Source: Egicoccus sp. AB-alg2
GTDB lineage: Bacteria > Actinomycetota > Nitriliruptoria > Nitriliruptorales > Nitriliruptoraceae
Reading direction: 5' to 3'
NCBI RefSeq assembly: GCF_041821065.1
Contig: NZ_JBGUAX010000009.1
Location: forward strand, 124,001 to 188,000
Length of the DNA stretch: 64,000 nt
Position 1 is the stretch's first letter. Each line of letters starts with the position of its first letter. Position numbers and translations under genes: made by a program. Below, in pieces: positions 1-8,310 of this stretch. The notes below the pieces were generated by a model. The model did no database searches and was not told the origin of the DNA. It saw only the letters and a program-made list of their open reading frames with translations.

Positions 1-187
1 CGCCCCATCCCGGGACCACCTCCTGCGCGTCCAGGCCGGCCAGCACCATGATCAGCACCGGCATCCCGATCGGGACCAGGAGTCCGGAGGTGTCGCGGGC
101 GACCATGCGTGACTCGGCCAGGCCCAGCTGCAGCCACGCGTCGGGGCCGGGCCGGAGCCCGCGACCGGGGAGGGCGTGCGTGCTCAT
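1..187 (-). CDS. ABC-2 type transporter permease, N-terminal part (truncated by window edge)
   Basis: Only the first 62 residues are in the window. The start ATG (187-185) overlaps the stop of the upstream ATPase gene in an ATGA arrangement, which fixes the start and shows translational coupling. After a short cytoplasmic N-terminus the sequence becomes hydrophobic (SGLLVPIGMPVLIMVLAG), as expected for the first helix of an ABC-2 type export permease. Its job would be to form the membrane channel driven by the neighbouring ATPase. Substrate unknown; it could export the product of the ATP-grasp cluster upstream on the same strand. Confidence 0.6.
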   Translation of the reverse strand, partial: MSTHALPGRGLRPGPDAWLQLGLAESRMVARDTSGLLVPIGMPVLIMVLAGLDAQEVVPGWG

Positions 188-933
188 CGGCGACCTCCGT
201 CGGCGTCGGTGGTCGTGCGGGAGGTGAGCGCCAGATAGGCGTCCTCGAGGCTGGCCGAAGGCGGCAGCCCGGCGGCCGCCGCCAGCCCGTCGGGCCGGTC
301 GAGGGCCACCACCCGTCCGCGGTCGAGCACCGCGACGCGGTCGCAGAGGCGCTCCACCTCCTCCAGTTGGTGGCTGACCAGCACGATCGTCACGCCCTGG
401 TCCCGCAGGTCCTCCACCAGGCGCCAGATGCCGCGGCGCGCCTCGGGGTCCAGCCCGGTGCTCAGCTCGTCCAGGAGCGTGACGCGCGGGTCACCGACCA
501 GGGCCAGGGCGATGGACAGCCGCTGCTGCTGTCCGCCCGAGAGGTCGTCGAAGCGGGTGTCGCGCTGCTCGTCCAGGCCCAGTGAGCGCATGAGCTCGTC
601 CGGGTCACGCCCCCGCGGGTAGAAGGAACGGAACAGCGTGACCAGCTCGTGGACCTTCAGGGCCCCGTGCAGAGCGGCACGCTGCAGCTGCACACCCAGC
701 ACGCGGCGCAGGGCGGAGCGGTCACGCTCCGGGTCCAGGCCGAGCACGCGCACGCGGCCCCGGTCCGCCCGTCGCAGGCCCGCGACGATCTCGACCGTGG
801 TCGTCTTGCCGGCGCCGTTGGGGCCGAGGACGCCGAAGATCTCGCCGTGGCGTACCTCGAAGCTGACGTCGTCGACCGCCACGGTGTCGCCGTAGCGACG
901 GTGCAGTCCCTCGACCTCGATGGCTGCGGGCAC
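184..933 (-). CDS. ABC transporter ATP-binding protein (ABC-2 exporter type)
   Basis: About 249 residues, the usual length for an ABC-2 exporter ATPase. Visible are a Walker A (GPNGAGKTT), signature LSGGQQQR, Walker B ending VTLLDELSTGLD and an H-loop (LVSHQ). Walker B reads DE-L-S rather than the usual DEP. I chose the GTG at 933 because an AAGGGAA ribosome site lies just upstream and the domain starts directly after it; an ATG at 1032 would add 33 basic residues with no homology-like character. The stop overlaps the permease start, so the two are one transporter. It lies 126 bases downstream of the last leftward ATP-grasp gene and could be its export arm. Confidence 0.9.
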   Translation of the reverse strand: MPAAIEVEGLHRRYGDTVAVDDVSFEVRHGEIFGVLGPNGAGKTTTVEIVAGLRRADRGRVRVLGLDPERDRSALRRVLGVQLQRAALHGALKVHELVTLFRSFYPRGRDPDELMRSLGLDEQRDTRFDDLSGGQQQRLSIALALVGDPRVTLLDELSTGLDPEARRGIWRLVEDLRDQGVTIVLVSHQLEEVERLCDRVAVLDRGRVVALDRPDGLAAAAGLPPSASLEDAYLALTSRTTTDADGGRR

Positions 934-1059
934 GGCCGTTCCCTTCGTCGTCCGATCGACATGGACGGTAGGGACGGGTGCGGCTGGCCTCGCGTGTCGC
1001 GCGTCATGACCTCGACCCATGACGATCGACACCCCCGGCCCCGCTGGCGGAGGGTGTGG

Positions 1060-2331
1060 TCACGCACGCCCGTGACCGGATGCGGCCCCGGGAACCGGCC
1101 GCGGTCGGTGCTGGTCGTCGGCCCAGGCCCGCAGCAACCCCCGGTAGTGCTCGACGAAGTGGTCGTGCTCGTGCGCGGGGAAGGTCCCCTTGACGGTGTC
1201 GACGACCAGCCCGTCGAACCAGTCGGAGCGGACGAGATCCACCATCGCTTCGTCGACGTGCCCGAGATGCTCGGCGCAGAACGCGTCGTAGGCGTCCTGT
1301 TCGAAGTACTCGTCGGTCAGCCGGTGGTAGGCAGCGAGCTTGTCGCCCTCGTCGAGGTCCTGGTCGTCGGCGATCTGGAACCAGCGATCGGGGTCGAGGT
1401 TGATCCGCATGTTCCGACTGGTGGCGGCACAGAACACGCTCCACTTCAGCAACGTCTTCATCGCCCACGGGAAGTAGTAGTGCAGGCTCGTGATCGACAC
1501 GTCCGGGCAGGCGTTGGCGTAGTCGATCGGCTGGACCAGCCCGTCGGTCACGAGCGTCTCGCAGGAGTTGAACTCCCACCGGAAGAACGCGTTGACGATC
1601 CGCCCGATCGTGCGCACCTCCTGCCCCACCCCCGGGGACAGGAAGTCGTGATCGACGAGGTAGCGGGCATGGTTCGGCTGCGACGGGTCGAAGTGCATCG
1701 TCATGGTCTCCGCACCGATCGACAGGGTGCGCACGAACACGTCGAAGTCGACCGCGGCCTGCAGGTGCATCAGCCGCTGGCCCGAGTCGTCGTACGCCTC
1801 CAGCAACTCGTCGGCGTCGTCGATCCGGGTCACTCCCACCCAGGCCCCGCCGTCGTAGGGCTTCATGTACAGCGGGAACCCGACCTGCTGGGCGATCTCC
1901 TCGAGGTCGAAGGCCTGGTTGTAGCGGGCCGCGGTGTAGGCGAACCGCGAGTCCTGCGGCGGGTGCTTGTGCGGCAACAGCCACGTCTCGGGGACGTGCA
2001 GCCCGAGTCGCATCATGGCGCAGTAGGCGGCGTGCTTCTCCATCGCCTGGAACGTGAACGGGTTGTTGAGCAGGTAGACCCCGTCCATCATGGCGACCTT
2101 CTTCAGCCACTCGCGCGGGACGTAGTACCAGTGCGCGAGCCGGTCGATCACGAGGTCGTAGCGCGGAACGGCGCGCAGCCGGAACGGTTCGATCGTGACC
2201 CGTTCGGTGCGGAACGTGTGGGTCTCCCCGCCGTGCTCGATCTTGAGGTCGAGCCGCCGGACGAGCTCCTCGAAGGTCGACGACCAGTCCTCCTCCATGC
2301 CCAGCAGCAGGCCGATCAGGTGCTCGCTCAC
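1060..2331 (-). CDS. ATP-grasp domain protein A (predicted carboxylate-amine ligase)
   Basis: 423 residues from a GTG start. ATP-grasp enzymes join a carboxylate to an amine through an acyl-phosphate. The nucleotide-binding Lys is in FPLYMKP (about K157) followed by a Gly-rich loop (YDGGAWVG), and a metal-binding-like DYAN lies near residues 270-273. It is the most divergent of the four ATP-grasp proteins here: it lacks the RDK..MKQ.L..AG motif of the other three and has a long Trp/Asp-rich helical C-terminus. It is third in a leftward operon, 62 bases after protein B. Substrate cannot be read from the sequence. Longer upstream open frame is a shadow of gene B. Confidence 0.75.
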   Translation of the reverse strand: MSEHLIGLLLGMEEDWSSTFEELVRRLDLKIEHGGETHTFRTERVTIEPFRLRAVPRYDLVIDRLAHWYYVPREWLKKVAMMDGVYLLNNPFTFQAMEKHAAYCAMMRLGLHVPETWLLPHKHPPQDSRFAYTAARYNQAFDLEEIAQQVGFPLYMKPYDGGAWVGVTRIDDADELLEAYDDSGQRLMHLQAAVDFDVFVRTLSIGAETMTMHFDPSQPNHARYLVDHDFLSPGVGQEVRTIGRIVNAFFRWEFNSCETLVTDGLVQPIDYANACPDVSITSLHYYFPWAMKTLLKWSVFCAATSRNMRINLDPDRWFQIADDQDLDEGDKLAAYHRLTDEYFEQDAYDAFCAEHLGHVDEAMVDLVRSDWFDGLVVDTVKGTFPAHEHDHFVEHYRGLLRAWADDQHRPRPVPGAASGHGRA

Positions 2332-2393
2332 GTTCCGTCTCCCGTGCGGTCGTTGCCGTTGGTCGACCCGCCCCTCCGGCGGGCCGCGGTGGG

Positions 2394-3611
2394 TCACGCC
2401 GCGTGCAGGTGTAGTTCCGCGGCGAAGCGGTCGGCCATCTCCAGGGTCGCCCCGAGGTTCGGGTGGCGCACGATCAGCACGCCGTCGGCGGTCACCGAGG
2501 CCCGCCAGTCCTTGCGGGGCGCGCCGATGGGGGCGAGGTCGAGGGTGACGACGTGGTCGCCGTACTCGCTCAGCAGCCGCGTGAGCCCCTCCACGTGGGT
2601 GATGCGCCCCTGCCCGCGGGCACGCTTGAAGACCGCCGCGGCGTTGTGACGCCGCTCGATCGGCCGCGACACCCGACCGTGGACGACCGCCTCCGCCCAG
2701 GCCACGAACAGGTCGCTCTCCGTGGCGTGGTTCATGACCTCGACGGTCCGGGCCCCCGGCGACCGGGCACCGATCTCGCCGAAGACCACCTCGCCGTCGG
2801 GCTTGCGGTACCACTCCATGTGGGTGAACCCGTCGCGGAATCCGAGCGCGTCGAGCACCGCCCGACCCATCTCGCGCCCGCCCTGCAGGTCGGGGACCTC
2901 GAGGTCGCGCAGCGCGACGTACACGGGGCTGATCCACTCGTTCTGCCGCATGACGAGCGGGCGGGGCCGGTACCAGCCGATGTTCTCGAACAGCACACGC
3001 CCGTCTGCGCAGATCGTGTCGTAGGTGAACTCCTCGCCGTCCACGAACTCCTCGACGCTGACCACCGGCACCGGGCGGAGCAGCGGCAGCACCTGCTCGA
3101 GCTGCCCGGCGTCGTCGACCCGGTACGTGTCGGCGGAGCCGTAGCCGGCGATCGGCTTGACGATCAGCGGGTAGCCGATGCGTTCGGCGATCGCCCGGAC
3201 CCCGTCGGCGGTCGTCGCGGTCTGATGCCACGGCGTCCGGATCCCGGCCTGGTCCAGCCGCTGCTTCATCAGCTCCTTGTCGCGGAACCGCTCGGTCTGC
3301 TCGCCCGTGAGCCCGCGGACACCGAGTGCCTCCCGCAGCCGGGCGGCGAGCCCCATGTAGGGCTCCCACAGGCACTCGACGCGCTCGAACCGGACGTGAC
3401 CGAGCACCGAGGCGACCGCGTCCAGGGCGGCGCGCTCGTCGGTGAGCGACCGCACGTGCAGGTGGTGGGTGAGCGCGTCGCGGGCCGTCGGCGGCAGCGC
3501 GTCGACGTGCTGGTCGCCGAGCCCGATCACCCGGGCGCCGACCTGGGCGAGCCCGCGGGTGAACTGGGCCATCTCCGCCGGGTAGCCCGGCGAGATCATC
3601 AGCACGTCCAT
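2394..3611 (-). CDS. ATP-grasp domain protein B (predicted carboxylate-amine ligase)
   Basis: 405 residues. It has an N-terminal Rossmann-like pre-ATP-grasp region (MDVLMISPGYPAEMAQF), then the linker FRDKELMKQRLDQAGI (about 109-124), the ATP-binding Lys in YPLIVKPIAGYGS (K152), and a metal-binding segment FGEIGARSPGA (E279). These match carboxylate-amine ligases of the carbamoyl-phosphate-synthase-like ATP-grasp fold. B, C and D are clear paralogues (shared RDK..MKQ, VEEFV-type and TH(M/L)EW(Y/F) motifs). The start ATG lies 12 bases after the end of gene C, so they are cotranscribed. Probably adds one unit to an amide-linked product; substrate unknown. Confidence 0.82.
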   Translation of the reverse strand: MDVLMISPGYPAEMAQFTRGLAQVGARVIGLGDQHVDALPPTARDALTHHLHVRSLTDERAALDAVASVLGHVRFERVECLWEPYMGLAARLREALGVRGLTGEQTERFRDKELMKQRLDQAGIRTPWHQTATTADGVRAIAERIGYPLIVKPIAGYGSADTYRVDDAGQLEQVLPLLRPVPVVSVEEFVDGEEFTYDTICADGRVLFENIGWYRPRPLVMRQNEWISPVYVALRDLEVPDLQGGREMGRAVLDALGFRDGFTHMEWYRKPDGEVVFGEIGARSPGARTVEVMNHATESDLFVAWAEAVVHGRVSRPIERRHNAAAVFKRARGQGRITHVEGLTRLLSEYGDHVVTLDLAPIGAPRKDWRASVTADGVLIVRHPNLGATLEMADRFAAELHLHAA

Positions 3612-3624
3612 GGTTCCTCCCGTC

Positions 3625-4866
3625 TCAGCCGAGTTCGACGCGCAGACCGCCGAGGATCCGCTTCACGGCGTCGACGACCACCCCGGTGTCGTGGTCACGC
3701 ACGATGACCCAGCCTTCGCCCTCGTAGCCGTCGCCGGCCGGCTGCCCCGGCGTCGGCACGCGGGCCTCGGCCACCAGGTGTCCGAGCTCGGCCTGGAGCG
3801 CGTCGATCCCGTGCACGGCGACCACGCGGCTGCCGGGGGGCGCCGACCCGGCGGGATGCTGCCCCCGCAGGTACACGGTGCCGACGGCCCACCGGCGCTC
3901 GGGCGGTTCGAAGCGGTCGAGGATCTCGATCCCCGCCCAGGCGCGGTGGAGATCGACGTCGTGGGCGTAGGCGATGGCCGCGCTGAGCTGCGCACCGGGT
4001 GGCCGGGCCGCGACCTCGGAGACGGCGACGCTGCCGTCGCCGCGCCGGAACCACTCCAGGTGGGTCAGGCCGCGCCGGTGCCCGAGCGCCCGGACCGCGG
4101 CAGGGCCGGCGGCGTCGATGCCGCCGTAGGTGTCCGCGTCGAGCTCACGGGGCAGCAGGACGGCCCACTGCATCCAGGGGTTGCGGAGCACCTCCAACGG
4201 GGTCGGCAGGTAATGGGAGATCGAGCGCCACACGACGTTGCCGTCGACCGTGACGCTGTCGAAGGAGTGCTCGTCACCGACCACGAACTCCTCGAGGAGC
4301 GCCGGCGCGTCGCCCGACGGTGCCTGCACCGCGAGCCAGCCGCGCAGCGCGTCGGGACCGTCGAGGCGGAAGGTGTCGCGTGCGCCGGCGCCCGCAGGGG
4401 GTTTGACGACGACCGGGAACCCGACGTCGTCGACGAAGCGGGTCGCCTCGTCGGCGGAGCGCACGAGCCGGTGCCGCGCACAGGGCACGCCCGCCTCGCG
4501 CAGCACCTGCTTCATCCGGCTCTTGTCCCGGAAGTTGCGTGCGGTCGCGACGTCCATGCCGCTGATCCCGAGCGACTCGCGCACCTGCGCGAGCGGGACC
4601 TGCAGCTGTTCGAGGATCCCGACCAGCCGGTCGACCCCGCCGAGCTGTCCGGCCAACCCCCGCACGGCGGCTTCCAGCTGGGACGGATCGAGCGCGTCGT
4701 CGACCCGCCAGTGGGCGACCAGGCGCTCGCGGAGGTGGGGTGGCAGCCGGTCGGCGGGCTCGTGGGTCACGATGCCCACGCGGACGTCCGGGAGGTGCGT
4801 CGCTCCCGTGACGAAGCGTTCGGTCGCCTCGAGCAGGTACGGGGCGACGAAGACCGCGGTGACCAT
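3625..4866 (-). CDS. ATP-grasp domain protein C (predicted carboxylate-amine ligase)
   Basis: 413 residues, first gene of the leftward arm. Motifs: FRDKSRMKQVLREAGV (about 112-127), ATP-binding Lys in FPVVVKPPAGAGA (K155), TH-LEWF, and VSEVAARPPGAQ near residue 280, where the acidic residue would hold magnesium. The ATG at 4866 is supported by a TAGGGT -10 box only seven bases upstream, so the mRNA is probably leaderless. The frame stays open far upstream but that part is the shadow of gene D. Paralogue of B and D; with them it suggests successive ligation steps. Confidence 0.83.
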   Translation of the reverse strand: MVTAVFVAPYLLEATERFVTGATHLPDVRVGIVTHEPADRLPPHLRERLVAHWRVDDALDPSQLEAAVRGLAGQLGGVDRLVGILEQLQVPLAQVRESLGISGMDVATARNFRDKSRMKQVLREAGVPCARHRLVRSADEATRFVDDVGFPVVVKPPAGAGARDTFRLDGPDALRGWLAVQAPSGDAPALLEEFVVGDEHSFDSVTVDGNVVWRSISHYLPTPLEVLRNPWMQWAVLLPRELDADTYGGIDAAGPAAVRALGHRRGLTHLEWFRRGDGSVAVSEVAARPPGAQLSAAIAYAHDVDLHRAWAGIEILDRFEPPERRWAVGTVYLRGQHPAGSAPPGSRVVAVHGIDALQAELGHLVAEARVPTPGQPAGDGYEGEGWVIVRDHDTGVVVDAVKRILGGLRVELG

Positions 4867-4929
4867 GCCGCGGACCCTAGCCCGACTGGACGGGCTGCCG
4901 GCAGGGACGATGGGGCTAGGGTCGCGATC
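4867..4929. promoter_or_regulatory. Mirror-symmetric divergent leaderless promoters
   Basis: The 63-base gap between two ATP-grasp genes contains a perfect 11-base inverted repeat, GACCCTAGCCC (4873-4883) and GGGCTAGGGTC (4913-4923). Each arm holds a TAGGGT hexamer in the direction of its gene, and each hexamer ends exactly seven bases before its start codon (ATG at 4866 leftward, GTG at 4930 rightward). No ribosome site is seen on either side. This is what two leaderless promoters sharing one operator-like palindrome would look like. Promoter assignment is inferred from the hexamers; no good -35 box was seen. Confidence 0.65.
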
Positions 4930-6153
4930 GTGAACGTCGTCTTCGTCGAGCCGCACTTCCCGCGCAACCAGCGGGAGTTCGTGCGCGGGCTCGCCGCCGT
5001 CGGGGCGACCGTGGTGGGCATCGGCGAGTCGCCCCTCGACGCCCTCGACCACGACCTCCAGGGCTGGCTGCACCACTACGAGCAGGTCCCCTCGGTCACC
5101 GACGTCGGCCGCATGACCGAGGTCGTGCGGTGGGTCCAGAGCAAGCTGTGGGTCGACCGACTCGAGGCCACGATCGAGGCGCACACGCTGCCCGCGGCCC
5201 ACGTCCGGGAGGCCTGCGGGATCCCTGGTACCTCCTCGCGGACCGCCTGGCTGTGCCGCGACAAGCCGTCGATGAAGCAGGTGCTGCGCGACGCGGGCGT
5301 CCCGACGGCCGCGTCGGCCGCGGTCGACAGCGCGGCCCAGGCCCACGCCTTCGCCGCCGACGTCGGGTTCCCGCTGATCCTGAAGCCCCGGGCGGCGGCC
5401 GGAGCGGCCGGCACCGTGCGGGTCGACGACCGCGACCAGCTCGACCATGCGCTTGGCGTGTTCGGCTCGGAGGGGACCGACTCGATCGCGGTCGAGGAGT
5501 TCGTCGAGGGCCACGAGGGCTTCTACGACACGCTGACCGTCGACGGGCACGTCGTCCACGACTTCGTCTCGCACTACTACCCGAACGTGCTCGAGGCGAT
5601 GCGCACCCGCTGGATCTCGCCGCAGTTCGTGGCGACCAACCGCCTCGACGAGGCCCCCGACTACGAGGAGGTCCGCGAGATGGGCCGGCGGGTGATCGCC
5701 GGGCTCGGGATCGGCACCTCCGCCACGCACATGGAATGGTTCTTCGGACCGAAGGGTCTGCGCTTCTCGGAGATCGGGTGCCGGCCACCGGGCGTCGGGG
5801 CGTGGGACCTGTACTCGGCCGGCAACGAGATGGACCTGTACCGGGAGTGGGCCCACGCGATCGTGCACGGCGGCCCCTCGCAGCATGCGTCGCGACGCTA
5901 CGCGGCCGGCATCATCGCGCTGCGCCCCGACGCCGACGGGCGGATCACCGGCTACTCGGGACTGGACGAGGCCCAGCAGCGGTACGGGTCCTGGGTGATC
6001 GACGCCCACCTGCCCGAGCCCGGCACGGCGACGCAGCCGATCGAGGCCGGGTACATGGCCAACGCGTACGTGCGGATGCGGCATCCCGACTACGACGAGC
6101 TGCGTCGCATGCTCGACGACGTCGGACGGACGGTGCAGGTCCACGCCTCGTGA
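4930..6153 (+). CDS. ATP-grasp domain protein D (predicted carboxylate-amine ligase)
   Basis: 407 residues from a GTG that sits seven bases after a TAGGGT -10 box (leaderless). N-terminal Rossmann-like segment NVVFVEPHFPRNQREF, then CRDKPSMKQVLRDAGV (about 109-124), ATP-binding Lys in FPLILKPRAAAGAAG (K152), VEEFVEG, THMEWFF and FSEIGCRPPGVG (E281). It is the divergently transcribed paralogue of B and C. Its stop overlaps the start of the next gene (GTGA), so translation is coupled to the peptidase E-like protein. Product unknown; amide or peptide bond formation is the family expectation. Confidence 0.83.
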   Translation: MNVVFVEPHFPRNQREFVRGLAAVGATVVGIGESPLDALDHDLQGWLHHYEQVPSVTDVGRMTEVVRWVQSKLWVDRLEATIEAHTLPAAHVREACGIPGTSSRTAWLCRDKPSMKQVLRDAGVPTAASAAVDSAAQAHAFAADVGFPLILKPRAAAGAAGTVRVDDRDQLDHALGVFGSEGTDSIAVEEFVEGHEGFYDTLTVDGHVVHDFVSHYYPNVLEAMRTRWISPQFVATNRLDEAPDYEEVREMGRRVIAGLGIGTSATHMEWFFGPKGLRFSEIGCRPPGVGAWDLYSAGNEMDLYREWAHAIVHGGPSQHASRRYAAGIIALRPDADGRITGYSGLDEAQQRYGSWVIDAHLPEPGTATQPIEAGYMANAYVRMRHPDYDELRRMLDDVGRTVQVHAS

Positions 6154-7073
6154 ACGACGTGCTGCTCCTCGGTCCGCAGCGCCGACCCACGCTCGCCGAC
6201 GCGGTGGCCGACCTCGGTCTCGACGGGCCGATCGCGACCGTCAACGCCGGGTGGCAGGAGCGCGAGCCGGACGATCGCGAGCTCGACGAACTGCTCGGGG
6301 AACGCAGCGTCAACCTGCGCCTGTACGCACGCTGGGCCGATGCGCTGCGCGACGACGACGAGCTGGCGCAGGCCGACCGCGCCCGACGCGACCGGATCGA
6401 CGAGCTGCAGGCGCTGTACCTGCGGCGCCTGCACCACGCGATGGAGGGCATCAGTGCCCTCCGGCACCACGCCGCGCGCGACCCCGGGCTGCGCGACGCC
6501 GAGATGGCGGACGCGGTCGAGGAGATCCGTCGTCTCGACGCCCGCCACCTCGACCGGATCGACGAGGTCGAGGCGGACTTCGCCCAGCAACTCCGGCTGT
6601 CCGAGCGCCCCGTCGTGGCGGAGCACCGGGCGGCGGTCGCGCGCCTCGTCGGTGGGACCGAGGCCGTCGCGATCGCCGGCGGCCACGTCGCCGTCCTGTT
6701 GCACTGCCTGCGCCTGTTCGGACTGACCGGGGTGCTCGGCGAGCGTCCGGTGATCGCGTGGTCCGCGGGGGCGATGGCGATCTCCGAACGGGTCGTGCTC
6801 TACCACGACCTGGCCGTGCACAGTCCCGGGCACGCGGAGGTCCACGCACGTGGACTCGGCCTGTGCCGGGGCGTCGTGCCGCTCCCGCACGCCCGACGTC
6901 GGCTGCGGATCGACGACCACGAACGCATGGCCCTGCTGGCACGGCGGTTCGCGCCCGCCCGCTGCGTCGTGCTCGACGACGGTGCCCGGTTGTCGTGTCC
7001 CGACGGAGCGACGGGCGCCACCGACCTGCCGACCGTGGGGCTCGACGGGCACCTGCACGCGGAGGCCAGCTGA
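6150..7073 (+). CDS. Type 1 glutamine amidotransferase-like / peptidase E-like hydrolase
   Basis: 307 residues from a GTG overlapping the previous stop. The C-terminal half has the fold signature of peptidase S51/cyanophycinase relatives: IAGGHVAVLLHCLRLFG (about 175-191) and the nucleophile elbow IAWSAGAMAIS with Ser near 205. Residues about 55-165 form a charged, helical insertion not usual in peptidase E, possibly a coiled coil. S51 enzymes cleave Asp-containing dipeptides or cyanophycin, so a role in trimming or recycling the product of the ATP-grasp enzymes is a reasonable inference. The stop TGA overlaps the next ATG (TGATG). Confidence 0.72.
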   Translation: MNDVLLLGPQRRPTLADAVADLGLDGPIATVNAGWQEREPDDRELDELLGERSVNLRLYARWADALRDDDELAQADRARRDRIDELQALYLRRLHHAMEGISALRHHAARDPGLRDAEMADAVEEIRRLDARHLDRIDEVEADFAQQLRLSERPVVAEHRAAVARLVGGTEAVAIAGGHVAVLLHCLRLFGLTGVLGERPVIAWSAGAMAISERVVLYHDLAVHSPGHAEVHARGLGLCRGVVPLPHARRRLRIDDHERMALLARRFAPARCVVLDDGARLSCPDGATGATDLPTVGLDGHLHAEAS

Positions 7074-8227
7074 TGTTGCACGTCGGCGCCCAGCCGCTCG
7101 CGATCGACCAGCTCCGCCACGGCGGCGCCGACGCCGCGGCCGTGGACCGCTTCCTCGACGCGCACGACGTCCCCCTCGTCGAGGGTGCGACGGGCACCTT
7201 CCTGTGGCGCGGCGAGGCGGACGCGGTCCGCGTCCAGCACTGGGTCGTCGGCCTGCCGAACCCGCTGCCGATGGAGCGCCTCGACGGGACCGACCTGTGG
7301 TTCGCCGTGACCGACCTGCCAGAAGGTTCCCGGGTCGAGTACCGCCTGGAGGTGGTGCACGGCGACCACGTCGACAACGTCGAGGACCCGCGCAACCCGA
7401 ACCACGCCCACAACCCGTACGGCTCGAACTCGGTCGTCCACGGCACCGGCTACGAGGTCCCCGACTGGATCGAGCTCGACGAGGACGCGCGCCGTGGCGA
7501 GCTACGCGACCTCGTGCTGCACAGCGCCGCGCTCGGCCGCAGCGTGCACGCCAAGGTGTACCTGCCGGCGCGCTACCGGCCGACCGCGCGCTACCCCCTG
7601 CTGGTGGTCCACGACGGTACCGACTATCTCACCTTCGCCGCCGCGCAGACGGTGCTCGACAACCTGATCCACCGGCTCGACGTCGCCGAACTCGTCGCCG
7701 TGTTCCTCGATCCCGGCGACCGTCTGGTCGAGTACGCGAACCACGAGGGCCATGCACGCTTCGTCGCGGACGAGCTCGTGCCCGAGCTCGAACGGGCGCT
7801 GCCACTGATCGACCACCGCGGGGGTCGCTGCCTGATGGGCTCGAGCTTCGGGGCGATCGCCGCGTTCTCGACCGCGGTGCGCTATCCGGACCGGTTCGGT
7901 TCGCTGCTGCTGCAGTCGGGGTCCTTCGCGTTCACCGATATCGGCTCGGATCACGGCGGCGGGCCGGTCTTCGACCCGGTCGTCGCGTTCGTGAACGCCT
8001 ACCGGGCCGAGCCGACCCGGGTCGCGGACCGGCTGTACGTCACCTGCGGGACGTACGAGCCGATGATCCGGGGCAGTCGCGCGATGGTGCCGGTGTTCCG
8101 CGGCACGGGTGCGGAGGTGCGCTACGTCGAGGCGCGCGACGGCCACAACTGGGAGAACTGGCGCGATCGCCTGCGCGACGGGCTCGCCTGGGTGTTCCCC
8201 GGCCCACAGAAGTTCGTCTACGAGTGA
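7073..8227 (+). CDS. Alpha/beta-hydrolase, enterochelin-esterase-like, with N-terminal domain
   Basis: 384 residues. Residues 1-150 resemble the beta-rich N-terminal domain of Fes-type esterases; the catalytic part follows, with an esterase nucleophile in MGSSFGA (Ser about 258), YPDRFGSLLLQSGSF, and a C-terminal catalytic His in RDGHNWENW (about 358). In Fes the family cleaves ester links of a siderophore. Here the setting (four ATP-grasp ligases, a S51-like hydrolase, a second esterase) suggests hydrolysis or transfer on the cluster product. No signal peptide, so cytoplasmic. The ATG overlaps the previous stop by one base. Confidence 0.8.
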   Translation: MLHVGAQPLAIDQLRHGGADAAAVDRFLDAHDVPLVEGATGTFLWRGEADAVRVQHWVVGLPNPLPMERLDGTDLWFAVTDLPEGSRVEYRLEVVHGDHVDNVEDPRNPNHAHNPYGSNSVVHGTGYEVPDWIELDEDARRGELRDLVLHSAALGRSVHAKVYLPARYRPTARYPLLVVHDGTDYLTFAAAQTVLDNLIHRLDVAELVAVFLDPGDRLVEYANHEGHARFVADELVPELERALPLIDHRGGRCLMGSSFGAIAAFSTAVRYPDRFGSLLLQSGSFAFTDIGSDHGGGPVFDPVVAFVNAYRAEPTRVADRLYVTCGTYEPMIRGSRAMVPVFRGTGAEVRYVEARDGHNWENWRDRLRDGLAWVFPGPQKFVYE

Positions 8228-8235
8228 CATGAGGT

Positions 8236-8261
8236 CCCGGCTGGCAGCGGTGGCAGCCGGG
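8236..8261 (+). other. Hairpin between the two esterase genes
   Basis: CCCGGCTG and CAGCCGGG form an 8-bp stem with a 10-base loop in the 83-base gap before the last gene of the cluster. There is no T-run, so it may slow or stabilise the transcript rather than end it. Confidence 0.35.
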
Positions 8262-8310
8262 TACGAGTCGATACGGCAACCGGGAGGACGGCGGTGGGCG
8301 AGGTGGACGC

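Noticed and set aside
649-2649. 666-residue open frame on the plus strand opposite the ABC and ATP-grasp genes
   Set aside because: No start context or domain; the minus strand encodes intact ATP-binding proteins.
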